Origin: Kutzneria viridogrisea
GTDB lineage: Bacteria; Actinomycetota; Actinomycetes; Mycobacteriales; Pseudonocardiaceae
Direction: 5' to 3'
Length of the DNA: 64,000 nt
Assembly (NCBI GenBank): GCA_014138725.1
Contig: JACJID010000007.1
Span: forward strand, 62,001 to 126,000
A program made the translations under genes and the position numbers. Numbering within the stretch: position 1 is the stretch's first letter; every line of letters starts with the position of its first letter. The notes below the pieces were generated by a model. The model saw only the letters and a list, made by a program, of their open reading frames with translations. It was not told where the DNA came from and made no database searches. Positions 19,282 to 27,957 of this stretch are shown piece by piece.

Positions 19282-20015
19282 CCGAGTTCCGCGGCAACTA
19301 CCTGCTCAACAAGACGATGGGTGTGGAGACCCACGTCATCAACGTCAGCGGCAACGTCTGGACGGTCCCAGAAGCGGCCGCGCGGATCACCGACGCCATC
19401 ACCGGCCGCAGGGCCGAACTTGAGGCGCAGGGGCACAAGGTCCTCGTCGTCGGAACCGGTGGTGCGCACCCCGACGGTTTCATCGCGCACGCCCTGACGT
19501 TCCGGGAGATGCTGGAGCAGTCCGGTTCCGCGGGAGTCGACCTCGACTTCGTCTACCACACGATCGGCACCGGGACCGCGCTACCGGGGATGCTGGCCGC
19601 CAAGCTGAGTCTGGGTCACCCGGTGAAGTTCCGGTCGATCTCGATCCAGCAGTGCAACGACGGAGACTGGATGAACCCCGGCGTGATCGTGGAGCGGACC
19701 AAGGCCGTTCTGGCCACGTTGGGCGCTCCCGTGCCCGACGACGCGACTATCCGCGCCGAGATCGACATCGACCAACGCTTCATCGGCGAGGACTACGCCG
19801 TCGCGTCCCCCGAGAGCTCGGCCGCCATCCGCGAGCTGGCCAGGGCAGAGGGCATCCTCGTCGGCCCCGTCTACACCGGCAAGGGACTCGCGGGATTGCT
19901 CGACCACGCCCGCAGCGGACGGATCCCCGTCGACAGCAACGTCGCGTTCCTGCACACAGGAGACACCGGCAACCTGTTCGAGATCCCCGAAGTCGTCGGC
20001 CACATCACCGACTGA
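19278..20015 (+). pseudogene. ACC deaminase / D-cysteine desulfhydrase family, C-terminal half
   Basis: Continues the frame cut at 14860: CTA then AEFRGNYLLNKTMGVETHVINVSG, the family region following RNxPRHG. KVLVVGTGGAHPDG, YHTIGTGTALPGMLAAKL and GPVYTGKGLAGLLDHARSGRIP (substrate and PLP-phosphate contacts) and the end FLHTGDTGNLFEIPEV are all present, so the half is intact. A frame opening upstream at a GTG (19203) comes from the insertion and is not a native start. A translated C-terminal half would lack the PLP Lys. Confidence 0.85.
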
Positions 20016-20129
20016 GCCCACAGCCCATCAGTCGCGATCGGCAACGCGCTGCTGCCCGCCGGCCTGGGAGACAACCGCGCCAACGCTTCGTGAGAAGCTC
20101 GTCAGTTCCATCGGGCTGCAAAAGGCAAA

Positions 20130-20153
20130 GGCAAGGAGAGCCCTCTCCTTGCC
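20130..20153 (+). terminator. Hairpin terminator candidate
   Basis: GGCAAGGAGAG and CTCTCCTTGCC form a perfect stem with a tiny loop, about 115 bases after the PLP enzyme stop and before the RAE. There is no strong T-run, as is common in actinomycetes. Confidence 0.6.
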
Positions 20154-20176
20154 ACTTTCAATATATAGCGCGCTGG

Positions 20177-20195
20177 GGGGCTTGCCGCAAGACCC
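20177..20195 (+). promoter_or_regulatory. Rifamycin-associated element (RAE)
   Basis: GGGGCTTGCCGCAAGACCC is a 19-bp near-perfect inverted repeat (GGGGCTTGC/GCAAGACCC around a central C). It matches the RAE known from actinomycetes, which lies upstream of rifamycin-inactivating genes and is needed for rifamycin induction. It lies about 80 bases before the glycosyltransferase remnant and 220 bases before rph. The match is from memory of the published consensus. Confidence 0.85.
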
Positions 20196-20258
20196 GGGTC
20201 ACGGCGCAGAATCGTCGGCCGATGCCACAACCTGCGGAAATGAGGGCACGACGTTCAT

Positions 20259-20365
20259 GTGTTGTTGTCGACGTATGGGGGGCGCGGTGACGTCGAACCA
20301 GTGGTGGGACCAGCAGTGCGGTTGCGGGTGCTCGGGTCGGAGGTGCGGAGGTGCGCCGGTGATCC
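20259..20365 (+). pseudogene. Glycosyltransferase N-terminal remnant (rifamycin glycosyltransferase-like)
   Basis: From the GTG at 20259: LLSTYGGRGDVEPVVGPAVRLRVLGSEVRRCAG, the invariant opening of macrolide/glycopeptide-type GT1 glycosyltransferases. The frame continues without a stop into the rph start but loses glycosyltransferase character after about 35 codons. RAE elements are known in front of both rgt and rph genes, so a deletion appears to have removed most of an RAE-controlled rgt and brought rph under the element (inference). Confidence 0.65.
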
Positions 20366-20414
20366 GATCGGCCACCGCAGTGCAACAGAGCACGGCTGCC
20401 TTGGAGGCATCGCA

Positions 20415-23012
20415 ATGATTGAGCAGTACGTGTTGGACCTTCAAGAGGTCGACGAGAAGCAGGTCGCGGTCGTTGGCGGCAAGGGCGCGCACCTGGGCGG
20501 GCTGTCGCGGATCGAAGGCATCCGCGTGCCGGGTGGCTTTTGCGTGACGACGGACGCCTTCCGGCGGATCATGGCGGAAGCGCCGTCGATCGACGATCGG
20601 CTCGATCAGCTGTCACGCTTGAACCCGGACGACCGGGAGGCGATCCGCACGCTCAGCGCGCAGATTCGCCGGACCATCGAAGGGATCGCCATCCCGGGCG
20701 ATCTCGCGGCGGCGATCACCCGCGCGCTCGCCCAGCTCGGCGAGCAAGCCGCCTACGCCGTCCGATCCAGCGCGACGGCAGAGGACCTGCCGACGGCCTC
20801 CTTCGCCGGCCAGCAGGACACGTACCTGAACATCGTGGGGCCGACGGCGATCCTCCAGCACGTCAGCCGGTGCTGGGCCTCGCTGTTCACCGAGCGGGCC
20901 GTGACCTACCGCCAGCGCAACGGCATCGACCACCGTACGGTCCACATGGCCGTGGTCGTGCAGCAGATGGTCTTTCCGCATGCGGCCGGCATCCTGTTCA
21001 CGGCCGACCCCGTCACGGGCAACCGGAAGGTCGCCACCGTGGACGCCAGCTTCGGCCTCGGCGAGGCGCTGGTCTCCGGCCTGGTGAACCCGGACGTCTT
21101 CAAGGTGCGACACGGCGAAGTCCTCACCAAGGCGATCGCCGCCAAAGCGCGTGCCGTTCACGCCCTGCCGGCCGGCGGTACGCAGGAAGTGGTGATCGAC
21201 TCGCAGCGGCAGGAGCAGCCGGCGCTGACGGATGCGCAGGTCGTGCGGCTCGTGCAGCTCGGGCGGCGGATCGAAGCGCACTTCGGCCGCCCGCAGGACA
21301 TCGAATGGTGCTTGGTCGATGATGGCTTCCAGATCGTTCAGAGTCGGCCGATCACGACGCTGTTCCCCATCCCCGAGACCGGCGACCAGGAGAATCACGT
21401 CTACGTCTCCGTTGGTCATGGGCAGATGATGACCGACCCCATGAAGCCCCTGGGGCTGTCCGTGTGGCATCTGACGGCCATGGCGCCGATGCACGAGGCC
21501 GGCGGGAGGCTGTTCGTCGACGTCACCCGGCGCCTGGCCTCGCCCGCGAGCCGCGCCAGCCTCCTGGACGTCATGGGGCGAGGCGATCCACTGATCAGGG
21601 ACGCTCTGGAGACCGTCCTCGACCGCGAGGATTTCGTCCCGTCGCTCCCGGACGCGGGTCCCGGCGGGCGGCCGGCCAGCGGTGCGCCCGCCCCGATCGA
21701 GACCGATCCGGCCATCGTCACCGAGCTGATCGAGCGCAGCCAGGCGTCCATCGCCGCCCTGGAACGCGACATCCGGACGTTGACCGGACCGGCGCTGTTC
21801 GACTTCCTGCTGGAGGCTTTCGAGGAGCACAAGCGAGTCCTCAGTGATCCGCTGAGCCTGCAGGCGATCATGGCGGGGATGGAGGCCACGTGGTGGCTCA
21901 ACGACAAACTGCAGGAGTGGCTTGGCGAGAAGAACGCGGCTGACACGCTCACGCTGTCCGCCCCCGACAACGTCACGTCGGAGATGGGACTGGCGCTGCT
22001 CGACGTCGCGGACGTGATCCGCCCGCAGCCGGAGGTGGTGGCGTTCCTGCAGGGCGTCGAGGACGAGGGCTTCCTGGACGAGCTGGCGAAGCTCGCGGGC
22101 GGGACCGAAGCGCGCGACGCCATAGAGGCCTACCTCGACCGGTACGGCATGCGCTGCGTCGGCGAGATCGACATCACGAGGCCGCGTTGGCGCGAGCGCC
22201 CCACCACACTCGTGCCCGCGATCCTCGACAACGTCAGGAACTTCGAGCCGGGCGCCGCCGAGCGGCGCTTCGAGCAAGGGCGGCAGAAGGCGCAGCAGAA
22301 GGAACAGGAGGTGCTGTCACGCTTGCGGGCCCTGCCGGACGGGGACCAGAAAGCCGACGAGGCCAAGCGGATGATCGACCGGGTCCGAACCTTCATCGGG
22401 TACCGGGAGTACCCGAAGTACGGCATCATCAGCCGCTACTTCGTCTACAAGCAGGCCTTGCTGGAGGAGGCCGAACGCCTCGTGCGGGCCAACGTGGTTG
22501 CTGAGAAGGAGGACATCTTCTACCTCACGTTCCAGGAGCTCCACGAAGTCGTGCGCTCGAACCAGGTGGATGGCCAGCTCATCCAACAGCGCAAGGACGC
22601 GTTCCGGTCGTACCACGCGCTCACGCCGCCCCGGGTGCTCACCTCGGATGGCGAGGCCGTCACCGGGGCGTACCGGCGCGAGGACGTGCCAGCCGGCGCC
22701 CTGATCGGCCTACCGGTTTCCGCAGGGACCATCGAGGGGCGTGCCCGCGTCATCCTTGACATGGCGGAGGCCGATCTCGAAGCGGGCGACATCCTGGTCA
22801 CGACCTTCACGGACCCCAGCTGGTCGCCACTGTTCGTCGGAATCGCGGGCCTGGTGACGGAGGTGGGCGGCCTGATGACCCACGGCGCAGTGATCGCCCG
22901 GGAGTACGGCTTGCCTGCCGTCGTGGGCGTGGAGCAGGCCACCCGGCTGATCCGGGACGGGCAGCGGATCCGCGTGCACGGAACCGACGGGTACGTCGAG
23001 ATCCTGCCTTGA
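20415..23012 (+). CDS. rph: Rifampin phosphotransferase (rifamycin-inactivating)
   Basis: 865 residues, the normal Rph length. Rph transfers the beta-phosphate of ATP to the C21 hydroxyl of rifamycins, releasing AMP and Pi. The ATP-grasp domain is at 1-~320 (VVGGKGAHLGGLSRIEGIRVPGGFCVTTDAF; YAVRSSATAEDLPTASFAGQ; DIEWCLVDDGFQIVQSRPI). The rifamycin-binding domain follows (~330-760). The C-terminal swivelling domain carries the catalytic His at about 823 (GGLMTHGAVIAREYGLPAVVG). Related PEP synthases have a C-terminal TIM barrel, absent here. The ATG at 20415 follows GGAGGCATCGCA; the in-frame extension to 20259 is the glycosyltransferase remnant. The RAE upstream predicts rifamycin induction. 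Confidence 0.93.
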   Translation: MIEQYVLDLQEVDEKQVAVVGGKGAHLGGLSRIEGIRVPGGFCVTTDAFRRIMAEAPSIDDRLDQLSRLNPDDREAIRTLSAQIRRTIEGIAIPGDLAAAITRALAQLGEQAAYAVRSSATAEDLPTASFAGQQDTYLNIVGPTAILQHVSRCWASLFTERAVTYRQRNGIDHRTVHMAVVVQQMVFPHAAGILFTADPVTGNRKVATVDASFGLGEALVSGLVNPDVFKVRHGEVLTKAIAAKARAVHALPAGGTQEVVIDSQRQEQPALTDAQVVRLVQLGRRIEAHFGRPQDIEWCLVDDGFQIVQSRPITTLFPIPETGDQENHVYVSVGHGQMMTDPMKPLGLSVWHLTAMAPMHEAGGRLFVDVTRRLASPASRASLLDVMGRGDPLIRDALETVLDREDFVPSLPDAGPGGRPASGAPAPIETDPAIVTELIERSQASIAALERDIRTLTGPALFDFLLEAFEEHKRVLSDPLSLQAIMAGMEATWWLNDKLQEWLGEKNAADTLTLSAPDNVTSEMGLALLDVADVIRPQPEVVAFLQGVEDEGFLDELAKLAGGTEARDAIEAYLDRYGMRCVGEIDITRPRWRERPTTLVPAILDNVRNFEPGAAERRFEQGRQKAQQKEQEVLSRLRALPDGDQKADEAKRMIDRVRTFIGYREYPKYGIISRYFVYKQALLEEAERLVRANVVAEKEDIFYLTFQELHEVVRSNQVDGQLIQQRKDAFRSYHALTPPRVLTSDGEAVTGAYRREDVPAGALIGLPVSAGTIEGRARVILDMAEADLEAGDILVTTFTDPSWSPLFVGIAGLVTEVGGLMTHGAVIAREYGLPAVVGVEQATRLIRDGQRIRVHGTDGYVEILP

Positions 23013-23411
23013 CCGACCACACCGAGAAGCCCCATCGGCGTGTCGGTCCTGTGTGGACCGGTGCTGGCTGCTGATCATGTCTGTCGATCTGGCGGGCGTA
23101 GTCACTCGGTGTGGGAACCTCGGTCGCGTCGTCTGGCCTGCCGTTCTCCTCAGAGGCGCTGCGCCCTGGCGTGGACAGCGGGCCGTTGTCAGACACGCGC
23201 ACGCCGACGCTGTCGTGCGCATGGTTGGTGCCTGTCGGCTCACCGATACCGTCATCGGCGCATGTGCGACGGGGGCGACCGGGCCAGCCCGGTCGCCCCT
23301 GGGCGCCCCACCGGATCGGCGAGGTGCTGCGTGCGTGGGCATGTCCCTGGGAAGCTGACCTTCCGACCGGCTTACCAACGACGATCCGTTCTGGATGGTG
23401 GTGACCGTGCC
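23013..23411. other. Intergenic stretch, nothing recognised
   Basis: About 400 bases between rph and the DUF6461 gene. An open plus frame continues into the latter, but it has no ribosome site or conserved motif before 23412. Confidence 0.5.
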
Positions 23412-24074
23412 ATGACCGCGTCCGAGTCGGCGTGGAGCTGGGTCCTGGACGCCAGCGACGGGGCGTTGTTCAGCCTGGCCGGATGCCTGACCTTCGTGCG
23501 CGGCCGGTCCGCGTGGCAGGTGTTCGACGGATTCGGTATCGACCCGCGGACCGCGCGCGAGATGACGCACGACCAGCTGTGCGCCGACCCGCTGTTCGTC
23601 GACGCTGGTTTCGACGCGGGCCCGTTCTGGGTACGGGTCGCCGAGGTCGGGGACTGGGCGGTCGGGATCGAGTACCTGCAACTACGCGGCTGGTTGGGCA
23701 ACATCGGCTGCAAATTGTCCCGCGGCACCGAGGCGGTGACGGTGGCCCGCACCATCAAGGGCCCGGGAACCATCAACTACTTCCGAGACCGCGAATGGGT
23801 CACGTCCTTCCGCATCGGCGAGGGGTACGACACCCGCGCCGGAGTGCGACCGGACCACTTCTATGACGCCCTGGCCGCGCACGGGCTCGCGGGCCTGGAC
23901 GATGGGACGCTGCCGCAGGACGGCCCGGGGCTGCGGGAGCAGCTGATCGGTGTGCTGGAGATGGTCACCGGCGAGCTGGGAATCCGGCTGCCCTACGACA
24001 GGTTCGCCGGGCCGCTGCCGGCCGGGTACCGCAGCGCGCCCTACACCTTTCACCCCGCCCACCCCGACGACTGA
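23412..24074 (+). CDS. DUF6461-type hypothetical protein
   Basis: 220 residues. WSWVLDASDGALFSLAGCLTFVRG, followed by VAEVGDWAVGIEYLQLRGWLGNIGCKLSRGTEAVTVARTIKGPGTINYFRDREWVTSFRIGEGYDTRAG, matches the actinomycete family of ankyrin-adjacent DUF6461 proteins: a short Glu-containing helical start and Trp-rich beta middle. No catalytic or membrane features are visible and the function is unknown. The ATG at 23412 is chosen because similarity begins there. Confidence 0.7.
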   Translation: MTASESAWSWVLDASDGALFSLAGCLTFVRGRSAWQVFDGFGIDPRTAREMTHDQLCADPLFVDAGFDAGPFWVRVAEVGDWAVGIEYLQLRGWLGNIGCKLSRGTEAVTVARTIKGPGTINYFRDREWVTSFRIGEGYDTRAGVRPDHFYDALAAHGLAGLDDGTLPQDGPGLREQLIGVLEMVTGELGIRLPYDRFAGPLPAGYRSAPYTFHPAHPDD

Positions 24075-24259
24075 GCAAGTATGCGCGGCAGGCCTGGCCC
24101 GTACACGTTCTCGCGCCACCAACTGCCGCCAGTGTCCTCGCGCGCCAGCCCGGCTCGAGCCCGTCGCCGGGCACCCCTTCTCCCCCACCGTGATCCCGAG
24201 ATACTGGGCAACGTATGCACGCGCCACGTCGTGTGAGCTGCTGACCGCACAACAGTTGG

Positions 24260-24579
24260 CGAGCGTGGGCACGCCGGCCACGAGGTGGTCTGGGTTCCCA
24301 CCCGTCTGACCGCGCGTCCTGGTCGACTACCGAACCGACCTCCTCAAGCGCCGCACCATGGCGATCAACCAGCTCAAAGCCCAACTGCACGTCTGGCTCG
24401 ACCACACACCCGGCGACCTGTCCCGAGCCAGGAACCTGGCGTCAGTGACCGCACTGGTGAACACCGCGACGATCAGGCCCCACGTCCACCAGGCACTGAC
24501 CGACATGATCTCCGAGATCGCCGAGGTCAACCGTCGGGTCCACGACCTTGGTGCCCACACCGCACCGACGGCAGGCTGA
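24260..24579 (+). pseudogene. IS110-family transposase fragments
   Basis: The first fragment, 24260-24312, reads RGHAGHEVVWVPTRL, like the end of the IS110 N-terminal DEDD domain. In another frame, 24310-24579 reads PRVLVDYRTDLLKRRTMAINQLKAQLHVWLDHTPGDLSRARNLASV, the coiled middle region of IS110 transposases. The stretch usually between them (GKxDPxDA) and the C-terminal Transposase_20 domain are missing. Not functional. Confidence 0.65.
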
Positions 24580-25051
24580 TCAAGGACGCCTCTGGAAGCA
24601 AGCCCAGGTCAGCCGGGCCACCATGAACCGCGCCCACCAGCTCCTGGCCGAGTGGGACGCCCGAGTTACCGAATGCGGCGGGCTCACCAAGGGCGAGGCG
24701 CGCAAACACGACGAGATCACCGAACTGCGCACGAAACTGGCCGAGCGGACCCGCGAACGCACCGACCTCCACCGTCAGTTGGACGCCGCCGCCACCGCGA
24801 TCGCGGCCCTGCACCACGACAACACCCTGCTGCGCCAAGAACTCGACGCCACCGGCATCTTGGTCACGCTCGACTCTCACCGTCCCCGATCGGAAGACGT
24901 CATGTTTGCCCGTTCGACCCCTCGCCGCGCGAGCAGCGCCGGACCTGAGGTTTGCTGTGGCAACGCCTTGTCATGCCGAATTGAGGACGATCTCAGAGCG
25001 CCCGTTGGCTGGGGCTTGCAGCCTGGTCATGACCGGCGGTCGGGTACCTGA
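24573..25051 (+). CDS. DUF6262-like recombination-associated protein, probably partial
   Basis: LWKQAQVSRATMNRAHQLLAEWDARV is a short helix-turn-helix, followed by a coiled coil (DEITELRTKLAERTRERTDLHRQLDAAATAIAALHHDNTLLRQEL) from about residue 50 to 105. This resembles the DUF6262 proteins that accompany tyrosine recombinase pairs in actinomycete and firmicute transposons. The 5' end merges with IS110 debris, no ribosome site is visible and the last ~45 residues look random. Probably a remnant of a lost recombinase module. Confidence 0.5.
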
Positions 25052-25508
25052 TCCTCGGTGAATGCGGGACCAGTCGCCGCGGCATCCGACGCGCTGTTGC
25101 TCGATGCCGACCCCTACGTGGACATCGCGCACCTGATCGACCGTTCCCACCACGTCGGGACGTTGCGGGCTGGCCGGCCAAGCTGGGATGAGGGCCACCC
25201 CGCAGCCTGACACGGCCGATTCCAAGCCCAGATGCGCCAGCACGGCAGCTGAGGGCTCTTCGAACCCTCCACGTTGACAATCTCCTGCGTGACACAGATC
25301 TTGTCGTCAAGAAGCCGGTCACAGTGTCGAGGGATCTCCGATTCCTCGATGCGCTCGGCGCGCCGTGTCCGCCGGACAGCCGCCCGCGTCGAGGCAGGCG
25401 AGACAACGGTTCCTGGTCTCAGCGCTACGAGCACGCGTTGCCGGTGACCGATCTCCTCCCGATCACCGCGGACAGATCCAACGGGTCCTCGCCGCTTCCA
25501 GGCGCTCG
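25052..25508. other. Intergenic/degenerate stretch
   Basis: About 450 bases with only short frames. One plus frame near 25060-25210 (GPVAAASDALLLDADPYVDIAHLIDRSHHVG) looks protein-like but has no start signal and ends quickly; it may be another transposon remnant. Confidence 0.4.
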
Positions 25509-27086
25509 TCAGGCCGTGGCGCCGAGGATGCGGGTGGCGGACCGCTCGGCGATCATGATCGTCGGCGCCTGAGTGTTGCCCCGGGTGATGGTGGGCATGA
25601 CGGAGGCGTCGGCGACGAACAGGCCGGCCACGTCGTGCACGGCCATGGTCCGCGGGTCGACGACGGCGCCGGCGTCGGTGCCCATCCGGCAGGTGCCGAC
25701 CGGGTGCCACTCGCTGCCGACGTTGCCGCTGATCCAGGCGTCGAGGTCGTCGTCGGACCAGTCCTGTGGGGTGCGGGGCTCGCCGCCGGTGGCCTTGGCC
25801 AGCGTGGGGGTGCGGAACAACTCCCGCGCCCGCCGCAGCCCGGCCCGTAGCCGCGCCCGGTCGTTGTCCTCGGTGAGGAAGCCGGGGTCGGCCAGTGGGG
25901 CGCTGGCCGGGTCGGCGTCGGCCAGCCGCACCGTGCCCCGGCTGTCCGGATCGAGCAGGCTGACCGCGCAGGTCACGACCGGGTCCTCGATCAGGGTCAT
26001 CTCAGCGGTCATGCCGAGCAGGGTCAGCGTCAGCTGGATGTCGGCCACCGGGCGGTCGGCTCCGCTGCGCAGCAGGCCGGCCGCCTGGGTGAGCGAGGCC
26101 AGCGGACCGCGGCGCAGCAGCTGGTAGTCACGGACATCGGCCTCGGTCAGGGTGTTCCACAGTGGACTGCCGTCGAGGACCGGCCAGACCGGCGTTACCA
26201 TCGGGTGGTCCTGCAGGTTGGCGCCGACGCCGGCGAGGTCGCGGACCACGGGGATGCCGTGCTCGGCAAGGTGGCCGGCCGGGCCGAGGCCGGAGAGCAT
26301 CAACAGCTGCGGGCTGCGCAGCGCGCCCGCGCACAGCACCACGCCCCGGCGGGCGAGGACCTCGGTGTCGCCGACGCGCACGCCGAGAGCGCGCTCGCCG
26401 TCCAGGATGATCGAAGTGACCTGCTGGCCGGTGGCGACGACCAGGTTCTCCCGGCTGCGGGCCGGCTTGAGGTAGCCGTGCACGACGCTGTGCCGCCGCC
26501 CGTCGCGGGTGTTGCTCTGCGCGAGGCCCACGCCCTCGTCGAACGCGCCGTTGAAGTCCTCGACCAGCGGCAGCCCGTGCTCGACCCCGCCCGCCACGAA
26601 GGTGAGCGGCAGAGCGCCGGCGTCGCGCACCGAGCTGATCGCCATCGGCCCACCGGTGCCATGCCGGTCGTCGCCGCCGCGGTCGTTGTCCTCGATGTCG
26701 CGCAGCATGGGCCGCACGTCGTCCCAGGCCCAGCCGGTCGCGCCCTGGGTCAGCCAGGCGTCGTAGTCCTCGGGACGGCCGTGGAACCACGCCATCATGT
26801 TCATGCTGCTGCCGCCGCCCAGCCCGCGGCCCTGCGCCAGCCCGATCCGGCGCCCGCCGAGCGCGGACTGCGGCGTGGTCAGGTCGCCCCACGACATGGG
26901 GCCGGTGAGCAGTTGGAACGCGTTCCCCGGCGTGATGGCCTCGGGCTCCTCGCCGGTGGTCGTCCCGGCCTCCAGCAGCAGGACCCGGCAGCGCGGGTCC
27001 GCGCTCAGCCGGGCCGCCAGCACGCACCCGGCCGCGCCAGCCCCCACCACGACGAAGCCCGCATCCGTGGGTATGTCTCGGATCAC
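25509..27086 (-). CDS. GMC-family FAD oxidoreductase
   Basis: 525 residues. FAD-binding GxGxxG at the N-terminus (FVVVGAGAAGCVLAARLS, ~10-28) and LLLEAG, then GRGLGGGSSMNMMAW (GMC signature 1, ~85-100) and LCAGALRSPQLLMLSGLGP (signature 2). The C-terminal HPVGTCRMG and NTQAPTIMIAERSA supply the usual active-site His/Asn pair. It most resembles choline dehydrogenase/alcohol oxidase-like members; the substrate is unknown. Divergent from a TetR gene across 96 bases containing nested inverted repeats, so expression is likely repressed by that TetR. Confidence 0.92.
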   Translation of the reverse strand: MIRDIPTDAGFVVVGAGAAGCVLAARLSADPRCRVLLLEAGTTTGEEPEAITPGNAFQLLTGPMSWGDLTTPQSALGGRRIGLAQGRGLGGGSSMNMMAWFHGRPEDYDAWLTQGATGWAWDDVRPMLRDIEDNDRGGDDRHGTGGPMAISSVRDAGALPLTFVAGGVEHGLPLVEDFNGAFDEGVGLAQSNTRDGRRHSVVHGYLKPARSRENLVVATGQQVTSIILDGERALGVRVGDTEVLARRGVVLCAGALRSPQLLMLSGLGPAGHLAEHGIPVVRDLAGVGANLQDHPMVTPVWPVLDGSPLWNTLTEADVRDYQLLRRGPLASLTQAAGLLRSGADRPVADIQLTLTLLGMTAEMTLIEDPVVTCAVSLLDPDSRGTVRLADADPASAPLADPGFLTEDNDRARLRAGLRRARELFRTPTLAKATGGEPRTPQDWSDDDLDAWISGNVGSEWHPVGTCRMGTDAGAVVDPRTMAVHDVAGLFVADASVMPTITRGNTQAPTIMIAERSATRILGATA

Positions 27087-27127
27087 GTCCAGTCACCACA
27101 TTCAGCTCGGTCAACGAGCTGAAGCGT

Positions 27128-27166
27128 AGCTCATCTCAGATGAGTCCGACTTCAGTGAGGTGAGCT
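27128..27166. promoter_or_regulatory. Putative TetR-family operator between GMC oxidoreductase and tetR-type gene
   Basis: CTCATCTCAGATGAG (27130-27144) is a perfect 6-3-6 palindrome. A larger imperfect inverted repeat, AGCTCATCTCA versus TGAGGTGAGCT, spans 27128-27166. It is located midway between the divergent starts. Assignment to the adjacent regulator is inference. Confidence 0.6.
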
Positions 27167-27182
27167 TGTACGATGTCGTCCC

Positions 27183-27836
27183 ATGGCTACTGGCACGCAG
27201 GGACGGCGGGCGGACTACGCGGAGGCGACCCGTCGAGCGATCATCGATGCGGCCCGGGAGTTGTTTGACCGCAAGGGGTTCTTCGGCACGAAGGTCGACG
27301 AGATCGCGGAGCTGGCCCGCGTCGCGGCGGGCACCGTCTACGCGGCCGGCGGCAAGCAGGGACTGCTGCGGATCCTGGTCAACGAGTGGGGCACCGCGCC
27401 GATCTTGCGGGAGAGCCGGACGCGACTGGCCGAGCTGAGCGACCCGCGGGAGGTGCTGGCGCTGGTGGCCTCGGCCAGCCGCGCGGTGCGCGAGGACCAC
27501 GGGAGCGTCATCCGCGTGCTGCTGGCGGCCGCCCCGCATGACGAGACGGCCGCCGAGGGGTTGCACGGCACCACCAAGCGCTACCGGGGCACGCTGGCCG
27601 CGGTCGCGGAGCACCTGCACGGACTGGGCGCACTCGCCGAGGGCCTGGACGCCCGGCAGGCCACCGACGTGCTGTGGTTCTACTTCGGGTACAGCGGCTA
27701 CCTGTGCCTCACCGAGGACAACGGGTGGCCGCTCGCGAAGGCCGAGCGCTGGTTGCTCGAGCAGTGCGCCGGAGCGCTGCTGCGGGCAGACACCGGTCAG
27801 CAGACCGAGGCGATGGACGAGGCCCAGCCCCAGTAG
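27183..27836 (+). CDS. TetR/AcrR-family regulator
   Basis: 217 residues. N-terminal helix-turn-helix (ATRRAIIDAARELFDRKGFFGTKVDEIAELARVAAGTVYAAGGKQGLLRIL), with the recognition helix slightly unusual (AAGTVYAAGGKQGLL where YxHFxxKxxLL is typical). The C-terminal ligand domain has VLWFYFGYSGYLCLTEDNGWPLAKAERWL. Its divergence from the GMC oxidoreductase gene over a palindrome suggests local repression of that gene and itself. Confidence 0.88.
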   Translation: MATGTQGRRADYAEATRRAIIDAARELFDRKGFFGTKVDEIAELARVAAGTVYAAGGKQGLLRILVNEWGTAPILRESRTRLAELSDPREVLALVASASRAVREDHGSVIRVLLAAAPHDETAAEGLHGTTKRYRGTLAAVAEHLHGLGALAEGLDARQATDVLWFYFGYSGYLCLTEDNGWPLAKAERWLLEQCAGALLRADTGQQTEAMDEAQPQ

Positions 27837-27957
27837 GGGACGGCCGGAGTACGCCCAGAACCTGTGCGGTCCACCCAGCGCGCGGGCTCAAGGTCGGTGT
27901 GGTCCTCCACCAGTGTGCGCCGCCCCGGCGGTACTCGGCGTGCGCCTGCATGCAACT

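Noticed and set aside
20613-22277. 554-codon minus-strand frame inside rph
   Set aside because: Antisense shadow: Arg/His/Asp-rich with no motif, whereas rph is complete on the plus strand.
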